DNA of 64,000 nucleotides from Agapanthus africanus. Taxonomy: Eukaryota > Streptophyta > Magnoliopsida > Asparagales > Amaryllidaceae. Positions 36,257-49,080 of the stretch are shown piece after piece. Positions within the stretch are counted from its first letter, which is position 1; every line of letters begins with the position of its first letter. The stretch spans positions 104,117,241-104,181,240 of the forward strand of contig JASDDO010000016.1 of NCBI GenBank assembly GCA_030015575.1, read 5' to 3'. Both the position numbers and the translations under genes were made by a program. A model generated the notes under the pieces. It was not told the DNA's origin and did not search any database. It saw only the letters and a program-made list of their open reading frames with translations.

Positions 36257-38306
36257 GAACCAAAACACATCACCGATCTCGTAGCATCATGCCCAATCAC
36301 ATAGACTCATCTCCAAGTACCATATACTATCATCATCATCCATGTATATGTGTGTGTGTGTGTGTGTGTGTATGCATACATATATACATACATACATACT
36401 CACAAACATATATGTATATATATACACATACATACATACTCACAAACATATATGTATGTGTGTGTGTGTGTGTGTCTCTATATATACATATATGTTTGTG
36501 AGTATGTATGTATGTGTGTGTGTGTCCCCATAAACGCACAAGTAAATCAAATGTATGCGTGTGTGAGTGCGTGTACCTTATCCTAAGGTTTCACGACTTA
36601 AAACTAGCTAACGACACTATCATCCAAATACACTAAAAAGTAACCCATGATCTCCTAAAATCGTACTTGCTAATTATCCAAATTTCATATAAAAGAATAT
36701 AAATATAAAACGTATCCTTGCTACACTACGAAACTGCGTGGGTGCTATACGCCATCCACCCGACTTCCTCCGTAGATATATATCTACTCACCTTGATCCT
36801 TACTTGCCGAAGTCGATGTCCCCATCCTCTTCTTCATCGTCCGAAGTCCACGTGAGGGTACCTACATATCACATATATCGTATCGCATCAAAATGTCCAA
36901 TTCAAAACCAAAACGACACGCGAATTACACATAGGTTAAAACCTATGGTCTACTCACGCAAATCAACCAAACAACACTCGATATCGATGTACAAACGTCA
37001 AGTGACGGATACAAAACCAAATATCAAAACTTCATGTCATTTAAAACCCACAATTCAAAATAGCAACTCAATAAAATGGTCCCAGATTTTGGTTCAGGTG
37101 AAATAGGGATGAACAAACAGTATTGGGGTGTAGTATAAGGGATATATGAGCTACAAACCAAACCTAGACCCCAATTTTCACAACATGGCTGGCCAAAATG
37201 CCTCAGAATCCGGCTTGCTCGGCCATGCAGGGGAGTTAGGGTTTCGTCTTCTCAGGGTGGCCTCCTAGTGTCCAATATAGGTGAATGGAGTTGCTTGTTT
37301 TTCTTGTAAAGGTCTCGGTTCATTCCAGATTCCCTGTAGGCACTAAATTAACACAAAATCGACACGGAAGTTTCTAAATCCAGGTTTTTGGTTTTGTTTC
37401 TGTTTTGGTCTAAAAGATTATCACTAAAGGGGTTGGTAGTCACCAAATACTCTTAATTGCACCCTCACAACTCAAGAAAAATCCTAACCCTCATCTTGGA
37501 ATTTTCAACCATCACTAAACTACACTTAACACTTCCAAACTAAAATGGATGCTAAAGGAATTAAAATACTACCATAATGATGAAAGAATTACCTCATTTG
37601 GCAACTCAAGAATTTTCTTGAGTTGCCCCAAGTCACCAAAATCAAATTTTTCTTGGTCCATCATGCTTGTAGTGAGCTTGTGCATGAAATTTGTGAAAGA
37701 AGTGAAGTGTTTTGAGGTGGAAATGGAGGTGTAGTGAGGAGGTGAAGGAGGTGGAAGGAGGAGGGCGGCCATGAGTGAGGAAAGGGAAAAATGATGAAGG
37801 AAATAATGAAGGGGACATGAGCCATGGTTCAAGGAGACCCCTCACCCTCTCTCTCTCTTGCATATACTTCTTTGTTTATTCTTTTCTTTTCTTTTCTTTT
37901 CTTTTCTTTTCTTTTTATTTATCTTTATCCTTTTTCTTCTCATTTTTATAAAAAAAAAAAAACAAAGCCATTCTTGGATAAATAAAAGTCATGGTAGAAA
38001 AGAAATGTAACAAGTATTTTTTTGTAAATGTGACATGGTGCATGTCATGAAGCCTAATCAAGTTAAATGCATGATTAGTGAAAATAAATCGATTTTAGCA
38101 CTTAACCACGTTACAAATGAGTATTCAAAAATCTATAAATGCTCCTATCATATAAAACACCCTCATTTCAGTAATTCTTATAATTTTCCAAATATTTCCC
38201 AATTTATCGGTATTTAATTATACCGCACCATTACAATATTCCTAATATTTATTATTTAATTATAGAAATTCCCAAAAATAATATTTTATTTTTCTGAAAT
38301 GTTACA
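36257..38306 (-). repeat. A2 3' LTR fragment
   Basis: Matches the outer part of the A2 5' LTR (about 53955-55858). It holds a TG/CA/TATG microsatellite region with a 32-bp inverted repeat (36425-36516) and an expanded CTTTT pentamer run (37876-37912), both absent or short in the other LTR. Confidence 0.88.
36425..36516. repeat. Perfect 32-bp inverted repeat in a microsatellite
   Basis: The arms 36425-36456 and 36485-36516 are exact reverse complements with a 28-bp (TG)n-rich spacer. The arm sequence includes CATACTCACAAACATATATG. A third, direct copy lies just upstream (near 36395). The A2 5' LTR has a single copy near 54062. Confidence 0.85.
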
Positions 38307-38320
38307 ATCTTACCCCTTAA
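38307..38320 (-). other. A2 polypurine tract
   Basis: Sense TTAAGGGGTAAGAT before the LTR start TGTAACATT; the A1 tract has more G. Confidence 0.8.
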
Positions 38321-41120
38321 ATAAATTCGGTCCCCGAATTTAAATTTAAACCCATCAAATACTAATATATTTCAGTAAAAAGATCAAGTCGCCGGGGCTC
38401 CGAAATCATAAATACATAAAGCACATCGTAGCGCAATGCATGCGCATGAAAAACGAGTATATAAACCAAAATCAAAACTCTGTCAAGTATCCCGCAATCA
38501 TCGGAGTTATGGTGAAGACACCAATGTCAAAGCCCAATACGAAAACCAACATGACATACATCAAACTATACATGTAAACATCGTTAAAACATCTGAAAGA
38601 AATGCATGCCCAACCTTTTCAAGTCGCTGTGCGATGCACGTATCACTGCACAGTGGCAGACGTCTATTGTAAGAAAATAACTATATATATATACCCTTTG
38701 TTTAACATACACGTCCCGACGTTTTTGAAAATAATCTAGAAGGGTTTCCTTTGTAAAATGTTTCGTGTCATCTCGGACACGTAGGTAAATACTGAGACTA
38801 TAGCTCCTTTTTGGAAATCCCTTCGATAACTATCAATGCATGCAAAAATATATTCAGGTACTGTCCTCGGACTAGTCCTGCTCAGTCATTATACTAAATT
38901 GTAAATATCATAAAACATACTACTCAAAGGAAATCAATCCCAAAATGTATATAAGATGCCACGTGCGTCTGGTGCGCACGGAATTCAAAATCAATAAATG
39001 TGTCATACATGTGCACAGAAATAAAATCTAAATGCAACGGGTGTGCACGAAACACCTGTCAAAGGCAACGGGTGTGCCTGACAGCAATATCAGGTGCATC
39101 TGATATGCATGAAGAATCTCGATTTAGTGCATCTGGTGTGCATCAAAATCGCATCAAGCACCCAAACATGCGCAAGAATCCAAATCAAGTGCACAAGGTG
39201 CACGGAAAAAAAATATCGAGTATCACAATCGAAATCGACGGTATACAACACATCTCAATCCAAATCAGGTATACCGTGATATATAATCTCACAACTATGT
39301 GCATCAGTATGCACAAATCGAATCAAAATACTAAAAGTGCATGAAACTATGCCAAAAGCACAAGTCAAATCACATGCATACCATAGGCATGAAATCAAAA
39401 TCAACATCTCGAATGACATCAATCGAAGTCAAGTACAACTATGGTGCACAAAATCTCAATCATGCAAATAAATCGCCTAAAATACTAAAATCAAAGATGA
39501 TGGAAACAGTCCCGCCCTAGCACATCCTCTAAAGATCTCTGGCCAACTGTCATGGTCACTCATAACATGTCTCGTCGACAATGCCGAACTCTGGCCTGAT
39601 GGGTGTGCGTAATATGACCGATCCTGGGTCTAAGTCTTCTCGTATAGTATTCCAGAAAGGTTCTGTCGAGATCTCTCCCAAATCTCGTTTCTGCCGAACT
39701 GCCCGGAAGTCATCATCCTTTACTAAATCTATTTCTTGTTCCGGAACGGCTGCATCCTCATCGCGACTCCTTCTGGAAGATATATCCATATACAATGCCT
39801 CTGCATGCGTATCATATCTCTGATGTCAACTGAGTGAAACGTCATCTCATCGAAATCTCGTACGAACCTCTTACTCCACTTTTCTCTAATGTCGACTAAT
39901 TCAGATTCGTCTCTTCGTGGTTGTATGGACTGCGTTCCAACGGCTATACTCGTATCTCTCCCAAGTAATGTATCCCATCACATGATATCCGAATGACGTC
40001 GAACCTTTCGATCGATTCGTCAAACTTCCATAATCCCCCAAGAGCTCAACATCTTGAGTACAGTTTAATAATATCCAGTACATGACACAGTACCTGTGGA
40101 CCAACCGTAGAAGGGCAAACCCAAACCTCATTAATGGCACCGCGGAACTGCTGCAAACCCTAAGGTTTCAAAGCATTCTCATGGTCATTATATCGAGTTA
40201 GGGTTTCATTCTTCTAGAGGGTCCACGGAATTACTTGCATGTTTATCCGAATACTTTAAACTTGGAAAATGGATTTCTGATATTTGATCGTTTTTCTTTC
40301 GACTCCCAACGTACCTGCGTGAAGTCTTCTCTAGCTGGAACCAATCAATCTGATGACCTCACATCGGGGTGTGCAAACGAACCACATGTCCTAGTCATTC
40401 ATCCTTGGTGACTAACGATCTTCAATCATATCTCTAAATATAAACTCATGCTGCAATAGCTCCAAACATCTGGGGTGATATCTTGTTATTTGCAGCAACA
40501 ACTGGCTCATTCGTCCGTATGCTAAACAGTACCTCAATCATCAGGAATAATCAGTGCATTGACGGTCATCACATTCTGGCTGGCCTCTAGCAGTGGCCCA
40601 AATCCTCTGGTGCTGATCTGCACGTTCGAGAAATTTTGTAAAAGCAATCCATCAACGCTCATGGCGCGAAAACACAATAAAACGACACATCTATACAATC
40701 GTGTTTCGCCGGAATCACGCCCTGGTCAGTCCTCATCCGTGACGAGCTCATGCTGACCGCAAATCTAGCTGCAGCTCTCTCTGCCCGTGTAATCGTGGCA
40801 GCAAAAACCATAAACCGATATCGATGAGGATAGATCACAGGAATGAATATAATGTTGTGCAAGGAAATGTACATCCTAAGGCTTCTTAAGCGGAGTAGCG
40901 TATCGTAAATATGCCGCGGAACATACCCACAGTACGTCACTCTACTTAAGTCACCTACTCTATCAACTAAGGTCAACCTATGCGACGAAAGTTCGGGTCT
41001 AATACCCCCCCCCCCCGACCAAGTATAAGTTCCGTAAGGACAAACATAGGTTCCGAATATAAATATACGCCCTAGACTCCGCATGGTCAAACATAGACTC
41101 GAATCAAGGTTAAACCTAGC
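38321..41120 (-). other. A2 non-coding interior
   Basis: Aligns with the A1 interior (reverse complement) but is 1.1 kb shorter, mostly because the mini-hairpin array (38940-39330) and the microsatellite are smaller. A run of about 14 C lies at 41005-41018. Segment 40085-40275 is similar to 48885-49080 in F. The 143-codon frame at 40659-41090 overlaps the A1 frame 511-789 in sequence but matches no known family. Confidence 0.7.
38940..39330 (-). repeat. A2 mini-hairpin array (short version)
   Basis: Units such as GTGCACAAGGTGCAC near 39189 and GTGCATCTGGTGTGCATC near 39127 alternate with AT-rich linkers, matching the distal part of the A1 array. Confidence 0.65.
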
Positions 41121-41132
41121 GCTCTGATACCA
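41121..41132 (-). other. A2 primer-binding site (tRNA-iMet)
   Basis: GCTCTGATACCA on the plus strand, 4 bp from the LTR end, the same spacing as in A1. Confidence 0.92.
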
Positions 41133-41136
41133 ACTT

Positions 41137-41396
41137 TGTCACGACCCGAAATGGCATGTGACTGGCACTTGAATCATATGAAGTCTATAGGACCGATTTA
41201 ATTCAAGTAAGCTAAAAATCCCAGAAATATAAACCATTTAAAAGAAGAAGGAAGGAAAAGTTTAGTTTTAAAGCAAGTGGTTTAAACAACATAAGCTGAA
41301 GTATTGCATTTTTAAAACCTCAAGTCTTTTCTGAAAATTTCGGCAGAGTTTCCTTTGTAAATACTGGCCCCAAAAGGGTACAACACATGAAATATA
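41137..41396 (-). repeat. A2 5' LTR, inner segment
   Basis: Matches about 200-461 of the A1 5' LTR in reverse complement; interrupted at 41396 by F and continued at 51785. Its last 5 bp, ATATA, is the left TSD of F. Confidence 0.87.
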
Positions 41397-43603
41397 TGTA
41401 GGGTTCCTAGGCACTCACAAGAGGTCTCACAAGGCATCAACCATGCCAATTTCAAAAATACGGTGCCGAGAAACCCTAGACTAGATCGTTGGCTAGAAGT
41501 TTAGGCGATAAAACGAAACTAGTTTACAACTAAACTAAAAGAACGGATATACAACCTTTGTAGATCCGGTCCTCAACCTCCATAGCTCCGCAATGAAGTC
41601 TCCTCGTTGTACTAATGGGATCCCGGGCTCTAGCGTCGTCTTCATCGGAGAAAAAGCGGGCTAGGTCATCGACGATGATGCCGAAGATGATCTACGTCGA
41701 GGCATCACTAGATCAAGCTCCAACTTCACCAAGCTTTGAAAACTTGTGAAGGAAACACCCTATACTACTTGGCAAGAGGTAGAGGATGAAGAAATAGGAA
41801 GTGGGTTCACTTTAGAATTGGATTTCTCACTTGTTTTCATCACTTGCCATTGATGTAGCAAGCTTTCTTCATGGAAGAAGAAGATGAAGAAGAAGAAGAA
41901 GAAGATATGATGAGTTGTTTTTTAAAAATAAAAACAATATGATACTTATCATAATCTCAACCATGGTTTAGTGTAGAGATTTAACTAAGGTTAGATGAGT
42001 GGTTAGGGTTAGAGAAGAGACAAGAATGGTGGACTTGTTCAAAGCTTCAAATAAAACAAAACTAGCAACCATTCTTTTCTCATTATCTTTTCTAAATCAA
42101 ATAAATAAAAAGATAAATGAATAAGTAAAATAAATGATACCCTAACCACTAACTAACCATGGTTTAATTCTTTACACAAAACCAAACTAGAATGTATCAT
42201 CAAACATGATACAATCATGTGCACAAAAAATATATCACATATACAATGTGCAATCCAAGTGAGTAAATCCATTTAAAGTGAACCGATACTAGTTAATGCA
42301 AAGTAATATATCAAATATATAATTATACATTAAATCATTAAATCAACACTTGATTTAACGATCCGGTCATATCACATATAACCGACTAGTATCCTATGTA
42401 TCGGCTTATCGAATCATGACTTGATTCGATAACTAGGTTATATCGCATACAACCATTCGATACATTCATCGCGAGAATAGAATACGGTATCACATACACG
42501 CATTATTCTCGGTCCCGCACATATCTCATATGCGCTCCTATTTCGTTTCGCTTGAGCCAGGAAACCTCTGTGTAGGACTCTAAAGACTCGTCAATACGCC
42601 GGCAGCAGATGATGATCATATCAAACACCCACAAGCCGCAAGCGGACTGCTAAACGTAATGGCCACCCGGGTATTGAGCGATCAGAAGATCGACGAGCAA
42701 GCCCGCTCACACTCCAGTGAATCCAACCAGTAACACTACCGTACAGTCCGGTCTCGTCGTCTGATATGTCGCATATCTTGCCTAGGGGTGGTAAACGTCA
42801 GACCCCAATAGCTCGATAAGTCGTGTCGATATGAGGTCTATAACAATTCGAGAAACTACTGGTAACACTTACCAGTAAATCTCAGCAACCCTGGCCAGGG
42901 ATTTCCTGTTATAGCCAATCGAACACAGCGCAACATCAACCCCCTATACCGGGAGAGACGAATCCCCGCCTATCGCTCATTGCCTCCATGTGACTCGGGA
43001 CTGTACCCCAAAACCACCATTTTGCACGCCTTCTTAGACGTGGTAAGATGGAAATCAAAGCACAGTGGGAACCACACAAGACTCTATGACGATCTCGGGT
43101 CAACAGACTACTCTGTACCAGTGTCACCAGAGAACTGCCATCTGACGTAAGGTATAATACCATCTGGGAGTTCTCGGCGAGTCCGTCCAGTGTACCCAGT
43201 CTCTACTGAGCACCCGTATATCATCTCTGATGTCAAACACCAATGGATATGGGATCATCCATCGCCCATCTGTATGGATCGAGAAGGTACACGCTAGTCT
43301 ACTCTGGTATATCGATGCCCCATCTCGATACACCCACGACTAGGGACCTTGAAGGATGTACTTATGGACTACCTAGTCCCCACTAGTATGATCCGCATCA
43401 TAGTCCAGGTAGTCAAGTACACATCCTAAGGGCTTTACCAACATGTAACAGAGAGGCAATAAGTATACACGTTAAGGTAAAGAGTAACCAGATAGCATAT
43501 TATCATGTCGAGCAAGAAAGTCCTCCCTATATACGTCCCAGCATCCACTACAATATACATCCTATGTACAGTAATGGCCTCTAGGGCATACATATAACTA
43601 ACA
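41397..43603 (-). repeat. F 3' LTR (left copy)
   Basis: In sense it begins TGTTAGTTATATGTATGCCC and ends GAACCCTACA; partner 49567-51779. Confidence 0.94.
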
Positions 43604-43617
43604 ATCTCCCACTTGCA
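43604..43617 (-). other. F polypurine tract
   Basis: Sense TGCAAGTGGGAGAT, as in B and E. Confidence 0.85.
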
Positions 43618-43639
43618 CTAGGGCCATTTGTAGCAGTGG

Positions 43640-45800
43640 TTGTAGCATCTCATACTCAACCATCCCATAAAAGTCTCTCTCTGGGAATAGGCCTTCATGA
43701 GTGGATCCGCAGTGTTATCCTCTGAGTCTACTCTCCTATCCTCGATCACCCTGGAGATCAACCATCTCCATGATCAGGCGATACTGCCTTAGAATAAGTC
43801 TGGATCACTGATGGGACCGGCGTTCCTTGGCATAAGCCACAACTCCATTGTCTCACAATGGTTGGAACGTAGTTCATCTCATGAACTAGTATACACCCAA
43901 ACTTCATCTTTGGTAGCATCTTAAGTAGCGATGTATCCAGCCTTTATCGTCTAGTATGTCACGGTATCTAGCTTGGAACTCTTCCAACATACCGTCCCTT
44001 TACTGAGGGTAAAGACAATGCCTGCGACTGACATTCAGTCGTCTTTATCACTCTGGAACACTTCCAGTGATTCTCCCCAGGATCAATTGATTCCATCTCA
44101 CTACAGCTAGTGAGTATCCTAACATCCAAATAGATCCATCTCATAGATCCAAAACCCAGGATTTAGGAGGTATCACTTTGATCCTTATTGGAGAATCCAT
44201 GTGATAAGCGGAGATCGACCAAGCGTAGCATAGGAAACTCCTTCCCTATCAAGAGTATGTCAACCACGTACTCTACGAGGATCACCACCATACTCCCTAC
44301 TACCTTTTTGTTTATACAAGGTTCATCTACCATTTTGATGAAGTCAAACTCTTTGACTACTACATCAAAACAGACGTTCCAACTCCGCGATGCCTGCTTT
44401 ATCATATAAAACATCTTGCACACGTTTCCGCTGCTCCCACTGTCTACGAGGACCTCTGGCTGTGTACTTATAGACGCACTCTTCTAAAACATCATTTAGA
44501 AAAGCAGTCATGGCACCCAACCGCCAGATATCGTAGTCATGGTATGTAGCCGTGGCAAGTAGGATCTGGATGGACTTAAGCATAGATCCTTAGAAAAGGT
44601 TTCAACATAATCCATACCTGGTCAATGATGCAAACCTTTAACAAGTCTAGCTTTGAAAGTCTCAACTTTTCCATGTACACCAAGTAATCTTCTCAAGATA
44701 TACTTGCTCCTGATGGGGATTTAACCATTCAAATATAGCAACTAAAGTACATACTTTGTTGGTGTATAAGGATTCCATCTCAGATCGATAAGCATCCAGC
44801 CATTCTTACAGAGTCCTACTCCTGATGGCCAGCTCGAAACTAGTTGGGTCATCATCTCATGATGCAATCCTCGCTCCCACTGTCATAGAGAAACCGAGGT
44901 ATCTCTCAGGTGGGTGAGGAACCCTACTAGATCGGCGGAGAGGCTGAGGTTCGTTGGATTCTACTGAATCCTTCGGTTCTGTCAAATCATTAGCTGCAGT
45001 TTGTATGGATGGAACATTTCCAGTTCTACATAACAGACCTTGCCTCGAGCTTGTCCGAATTTTGCTTTTAGACATAAGCCGGACAACCCCAAATCTTAAC
45101 CAGTTTAAGATATGGGCTCTTCCCATTCCATATCACATATGAAATGGTAGGCAACTGATTTGATTGGAACCCTATTCAATAGGTATGCAACTTCTCAAGT
45201 GCATAACACCCAATAGGAAAAAAGGTAACTCAGTAGTACTCATCATAGAGCACACCATATCAAATAGGGTGTATCTGCTCCGCCCCGATATACCATCGTG
45301 CTATGGTGTATACAGAGGAGTAATGCTGAGAGAGAATCTCATTCTCCTTTAGAATAGTCCAGGAATTCCATGCACAAGTATTCTCCTCCTTGATCACATC
45401 AAAGGACATAATACTTATACCCATATTTTGGTTCTCTACTTCTAACTTATATTCTGTGAATATCTCAAAAGGTTCGGACTTGTGTTTCAACAGGAACATA
45501 GGTCTGAATCTCGAAAGATCATCAGAGAATTTAATGAAGTATAAAGAATCGGTCTTGGTATGTGTAGACAGGGGACCTTCATACATCAACATGTATCATC
45601 CCAAGAGTTCACTAACTCTTTCTCTGTTACCAATAAACAGAGCTGTGGTCATCTTATCTCTGTGATATGACTGGCAAGTTTCATAAGATGTAAATTCAAA
45701 CTGATTTAAATATGCATCTATATGTAACTTCAGCTAGTCGGGTCGCATTGATATGACCAAGTCTACAATACCTCAAGAAGGATCCGTCCATTTCTGAACT
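43640..45800 (-). pseudogene. F RNase H, RT and integrase remnants
   Basis: Order matches B. RNase H (43640-44060) is cut short and runs straight into RT. RT is recognised from KQASRSWNVCFD and LLATATYHDYDIW in two frames (44163-44583). The catalytic box reads YVVD near 44260 instead of YVDD, so the first of the paired Asp residues is lost. The IN-RT linker PLRRSSRVPHPPERY lies at about 44890-44950. Integrase (45260-45592) keeps STHTKTDSLYFIKFSDDLSR but has lost clear D,D,E residues. Not functional. Confidence 0.75.
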
Positions 45801-46011
45801 CTTCCTCTTGTGTGTGTTCTATATACTAAGAACTGTAGTTTGATTTAGAACATCAATGCTTTTAGATAACGTGCCTGAACCGATCAACTTTTGATATAGA
45901 AAATGTTCAAAACATTATCCAACAATACAAAATTATATCCTTTCTTTACTAATAAAGAGACTGATATGATTTTGTATATCAGGTTCGGTATCTAATAACA
46001 TTCGTTCAGAA

Positions 46012-46368
46012 TCAATGTATTTGCAATACAGGGTGACAGTGACCAACAGACTTGGCTGCAACACTTGCCCCGTTTTCTGCCTCATGAAACTTATCACCCG
46101 TTCTCAGTTTTCTACCTTTCTGTAGCCTATGTAACTGATTACATATCTGGGATCCTGATCTGGTATCACATACCCAGGACGTAGAGGATACAGAGAAACA
46201 GTTCTTTGTAATGAACACACCCGAAGATGATGCATCAGCATGCACTCTCTTCGTTTGGGCGGCACGGGAAATCTGGTATTCCCCAATTTCCTGCTCTGTC
46301 TTATAACAATTATAAGTTGGAGCGGGACCAACGTTCCCCAGCTCAGTATAACAAGCGGGTTCGGTCAA
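46012..46368 (-). pseudogene. F protease remnant, fused to leader after gag loss
   Basis: A 118-residue frame with SGVFITKNCFSVSSTSW and the protease active-site region reading DTRSGSQ in place of DTGSGSH. The glycine after Asp-Thr is replaced, so activity is unlikely. Directly upstream (46369-46450) the sequence changes to the region just around the gag start, so nearly the whole of gag is missing. Confidence 0.75.
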
Positions 46369-46848
46369 TAATCCGTTTTATTATCTTGATTAAGGCGTGA
46401 TATGGTCGCTACCTGGAGGGAGAGAGAAGAAAACACTCAGCGTGCGCTCTTGCAAGAATAGATTGGTTATTATTTTATCTAATCAGGATGGCTCCCACTG
46501 CTTTTTTATCAAATCTTCCTTCAAACCCTAAAAGGAAAGACTAGCCGGGATTAATTACACACTACAAGTTCGCCAATCTTTCAGCCAGGCCAGTGTCGGT
46601 ACTTTGAGGGAGGTCCCCCGTGCTTTCGCACGAACCTAATTAATGTAAATCTCGTTTTCCCAGAGGCGTAACCTCGTTAACAACTTTCTAGACACCTACT
46701 TGATCGGCTAATTGTAATATGTAAAACTCTCCCAGGAGTAACTCTTACTCGCAGCGGGTATCGGGATCCAACTATCTCATAGAAGGTATGCAATCTCATT
46801 GCAAATTTCAACACTTGAAATTCCCGATAATATTTTACCCCTAGTGTC

Positions 46849-47061
46849 CTATGACCTTGACGAATGCCAAACAACCCATAGTCCACTAGTCAAGTTCAAC
46901 CCGTACATTTCTTGATCGAATTAAACCCACCCGCACGACCCTTGACGAATGCCAAACAACGTCGTACGAATACCCTAATCCAATCTGCATCATATGCATA
47001 AGCAGATAAATACTAGTTAGCTACCGTACACTACGCCTTGACGAATGCCAAACTACCGCAG
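46849..47061 (-). other. F triple stem-loop cassette (tetraloop AUUC)
   Basis: Outer stems CTATG/CATAG, ACGAC/GTCGT and CTACG/CGCAG (one mismatch). The inner motif is CCTTGACGAATGCCAAACAA at 46855 and 46940, and nearly the same at 47036. Stem 1 differs from B and E by a T-A to C-G paired change. Confidence 0.8.
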
Positions 47062-47202
47062 CACGAATACTAACTAGTACTTATCTGAAATGACGGAGGG
47101 CTACGTCAGGTTTTTCTGAAAACCTATTGCGTAATGAACTTGATATCGTTGTAGGATCGAATGAATTTTAAAATGGAGTGCTTTTGAGGCTTTTCTAGTT
47201 TT

Positions 47203-47442
47203 GCTAAAGGAGTCACTCCCGGTGAAGGGATCGTCGGTCCTTTCCTCGTCGAATGAGGTGCGGGATATATCATATATATCACTGTGCAAAGCAAAAAGTC
47301 TTAAAAGCAATCAAAAGACAAACCGAGTGTGTAGCATCTGCCAGTTATTGCTAAAGGAGTCACTCCCGGTGAAGGGATCTCGGTCCTTTCCTTATCGAAT
47401 AAGGTGCAGGATATATCATATATACCGCTGTGCAAAGCAAGA
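47203..47442 (-). repeat. F duplicated leader module (2 units)
   Basis: Units at 47203-47296 and 47349-47442 each contain CTCCCGGTGAAGGGATC. Their hairpins are CCTCGTCGAATGAGG and CCTTATCGAATAAGG, where both sides of the stem have changed together. Confidence 0.8.
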
Positions 47443-47610
47443 ACTGTAGCTACCTGTTTTATTTTTAAAATCCGATTCCACAACATCTTAGGTTTCTTTT
47501 ATTTCATTAATCACATTAATGAAGTCCCATCATTTAATTACCTAAACATCACAGATAAATACGACGTACACTTATGCCATCCGCATTCGCCTCGATGTCC
47601 CCTCGTGCAC

Positions 47611-47631
47611 CGTTAGGTTAGGTAACTAACG
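47611..47631 (-). other. F conserved leader hairpin CGTTAG-N9-CTAACG
   Basis: Stem identical to B, E and G; loop differs by two bases (GTTAGGTAA). Confidence 0.75.
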
Positions 47632-48884
47632 GCAGAGCGGGGCAGGGCTAGCATGAGTGTAAAACATAAGTAACGTCTATATAATATATCATATATACTA
47701 TATACTGTATCTATCACAGAACATCACATGATCACATCACAGATATCGCGGCAGAAGAAACATATGAAATATTGGATATACTAGGGCGTCCGTGTTTTCA
47801 ATACGAGCCAGTATAAAACATGGATTCCACGGTCATGATGAATAGCCAAACCCACACCCCTAGACCCCTACGAGAGCGGCAAGCAACCCTACCAATTCTA
47901 GAGTTAGGAGACCCGGGCTCGACTCCTCGAGTTGGTCTCCCACTGGACTCCAGAACCCGGTTACTTGTGCCCTCCTCCTTGGGTCTATCCTAGTGCGGAA
48001 AAGTAAATAATATACAAACGGTGACAACTTCCGCAACCTGGAAGTGCCCCAATAAAAGAATATTACATACAATTTTTTACATGAATGAAAATGAAAAACA
48101 CTCATCTCACATAAACCCCCCCCCGGCTATTCAAACACGACTATCCAATATAACATATCCAGCAACACATAACATCACATGTCATCAACGTAAGTAAATA
48201 TGCGCATCCCAATTGTCGTTGACATATAGCAACGAAACCGGCGATATCACATATTACACTTACGGTCACAGAAAAGAAAGTGTAAAACTACAACAGTTGG
48301 AATCCGCAATCTCCATAGACATCGCATGCCTAATCAAATGAATTTCTTAGACATCGCATGCCTAACAATTATAAACCCCGCATTTTAGTCTCATCATCGA
48401 AAACTCTTTTCAATATCAAGTCGGGCAATTCAACAAGATTCCCGACATCCTGATCGAATGCTCGTCGCAAACTTCAGTAGACGGACGCACCCCCGACGCC
48501 GTCGACAAAGTGCACCAAGGCGGAACACCGCTACCGCGAGCACCCGTACGGATGCTTTCGGCGACGGGGTTCTCCTACAGTCACTTGGTCGGGGCTATGG
48601 AGCGAGGCTGTCTATTAAGTTTATCCGGCGAATATCCGCGTACGCTACGTGATTGCGACGGACTTTTGATCACATCAAAATTCCGTGGCAACCGATCAAG
48701 TGAGACTAAACTGCTATGTTTATAACATTCATTCAGTTATCTCATAACTTCTTGTGAATTCCAATTATTGTATCACATTCCGGATAAATAGAAAATGTTA
48801 AAATTTCCGATCGAACAATCGAACACCCAAGTTTTCCCGATACAGATCAACACATGAAACAAGTCTAACAACATTCAGTTCGTG

Positions 48885-49080
48885 CCTCAGTACCAACGGT
48901 CCAGCCGTAGAAGGGTCAAGCCAACGCCTCACATGTGGCACGCCATACTGCCCCAAACCCGAAGGTTCAAAGGGCAGTTCAAGACGGTCACATAATCGAG
49001 TTAAGGTTTGTTGTCTTCTAGAGGGTCCATCGCGTTACTTGCACTACTTAGAACGTCGTTAAACTACGAAAAAATCCAAC
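48885..49080 (-). repeat. LARD-like segment inside the F leader
   Basis: Similar (roughly 70-75% by eye) to A2 40085-40275 and A1 1240-1430. Shared strings include CCGTAGAAGGG and CTTCTAGAGGGTCCA. The orientation agrees with the sense of both A2 and F. Confidence 0.75.

Noticed and set aside
41005-41018. Run of about 14 C as a regulatory tract
   Set aside because: Not at an LTR border and not present in A1; more likely simple repeat growth or a sequencing-length uncertainty.
40659-41090. 143-codon frame in the A2 interior, partly matching 511-789 in A1
   Set aside because: The A1 counterpart is shorter with a changed end, and there is no recognisable domain; similarity is explained by nucleotide homology of the LARD interior.
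48458-48725. Arg-rich frames in the F leader
   Set aside because: Composition effect in GC-rich sequence; no start context, domain or conserved counterpart.
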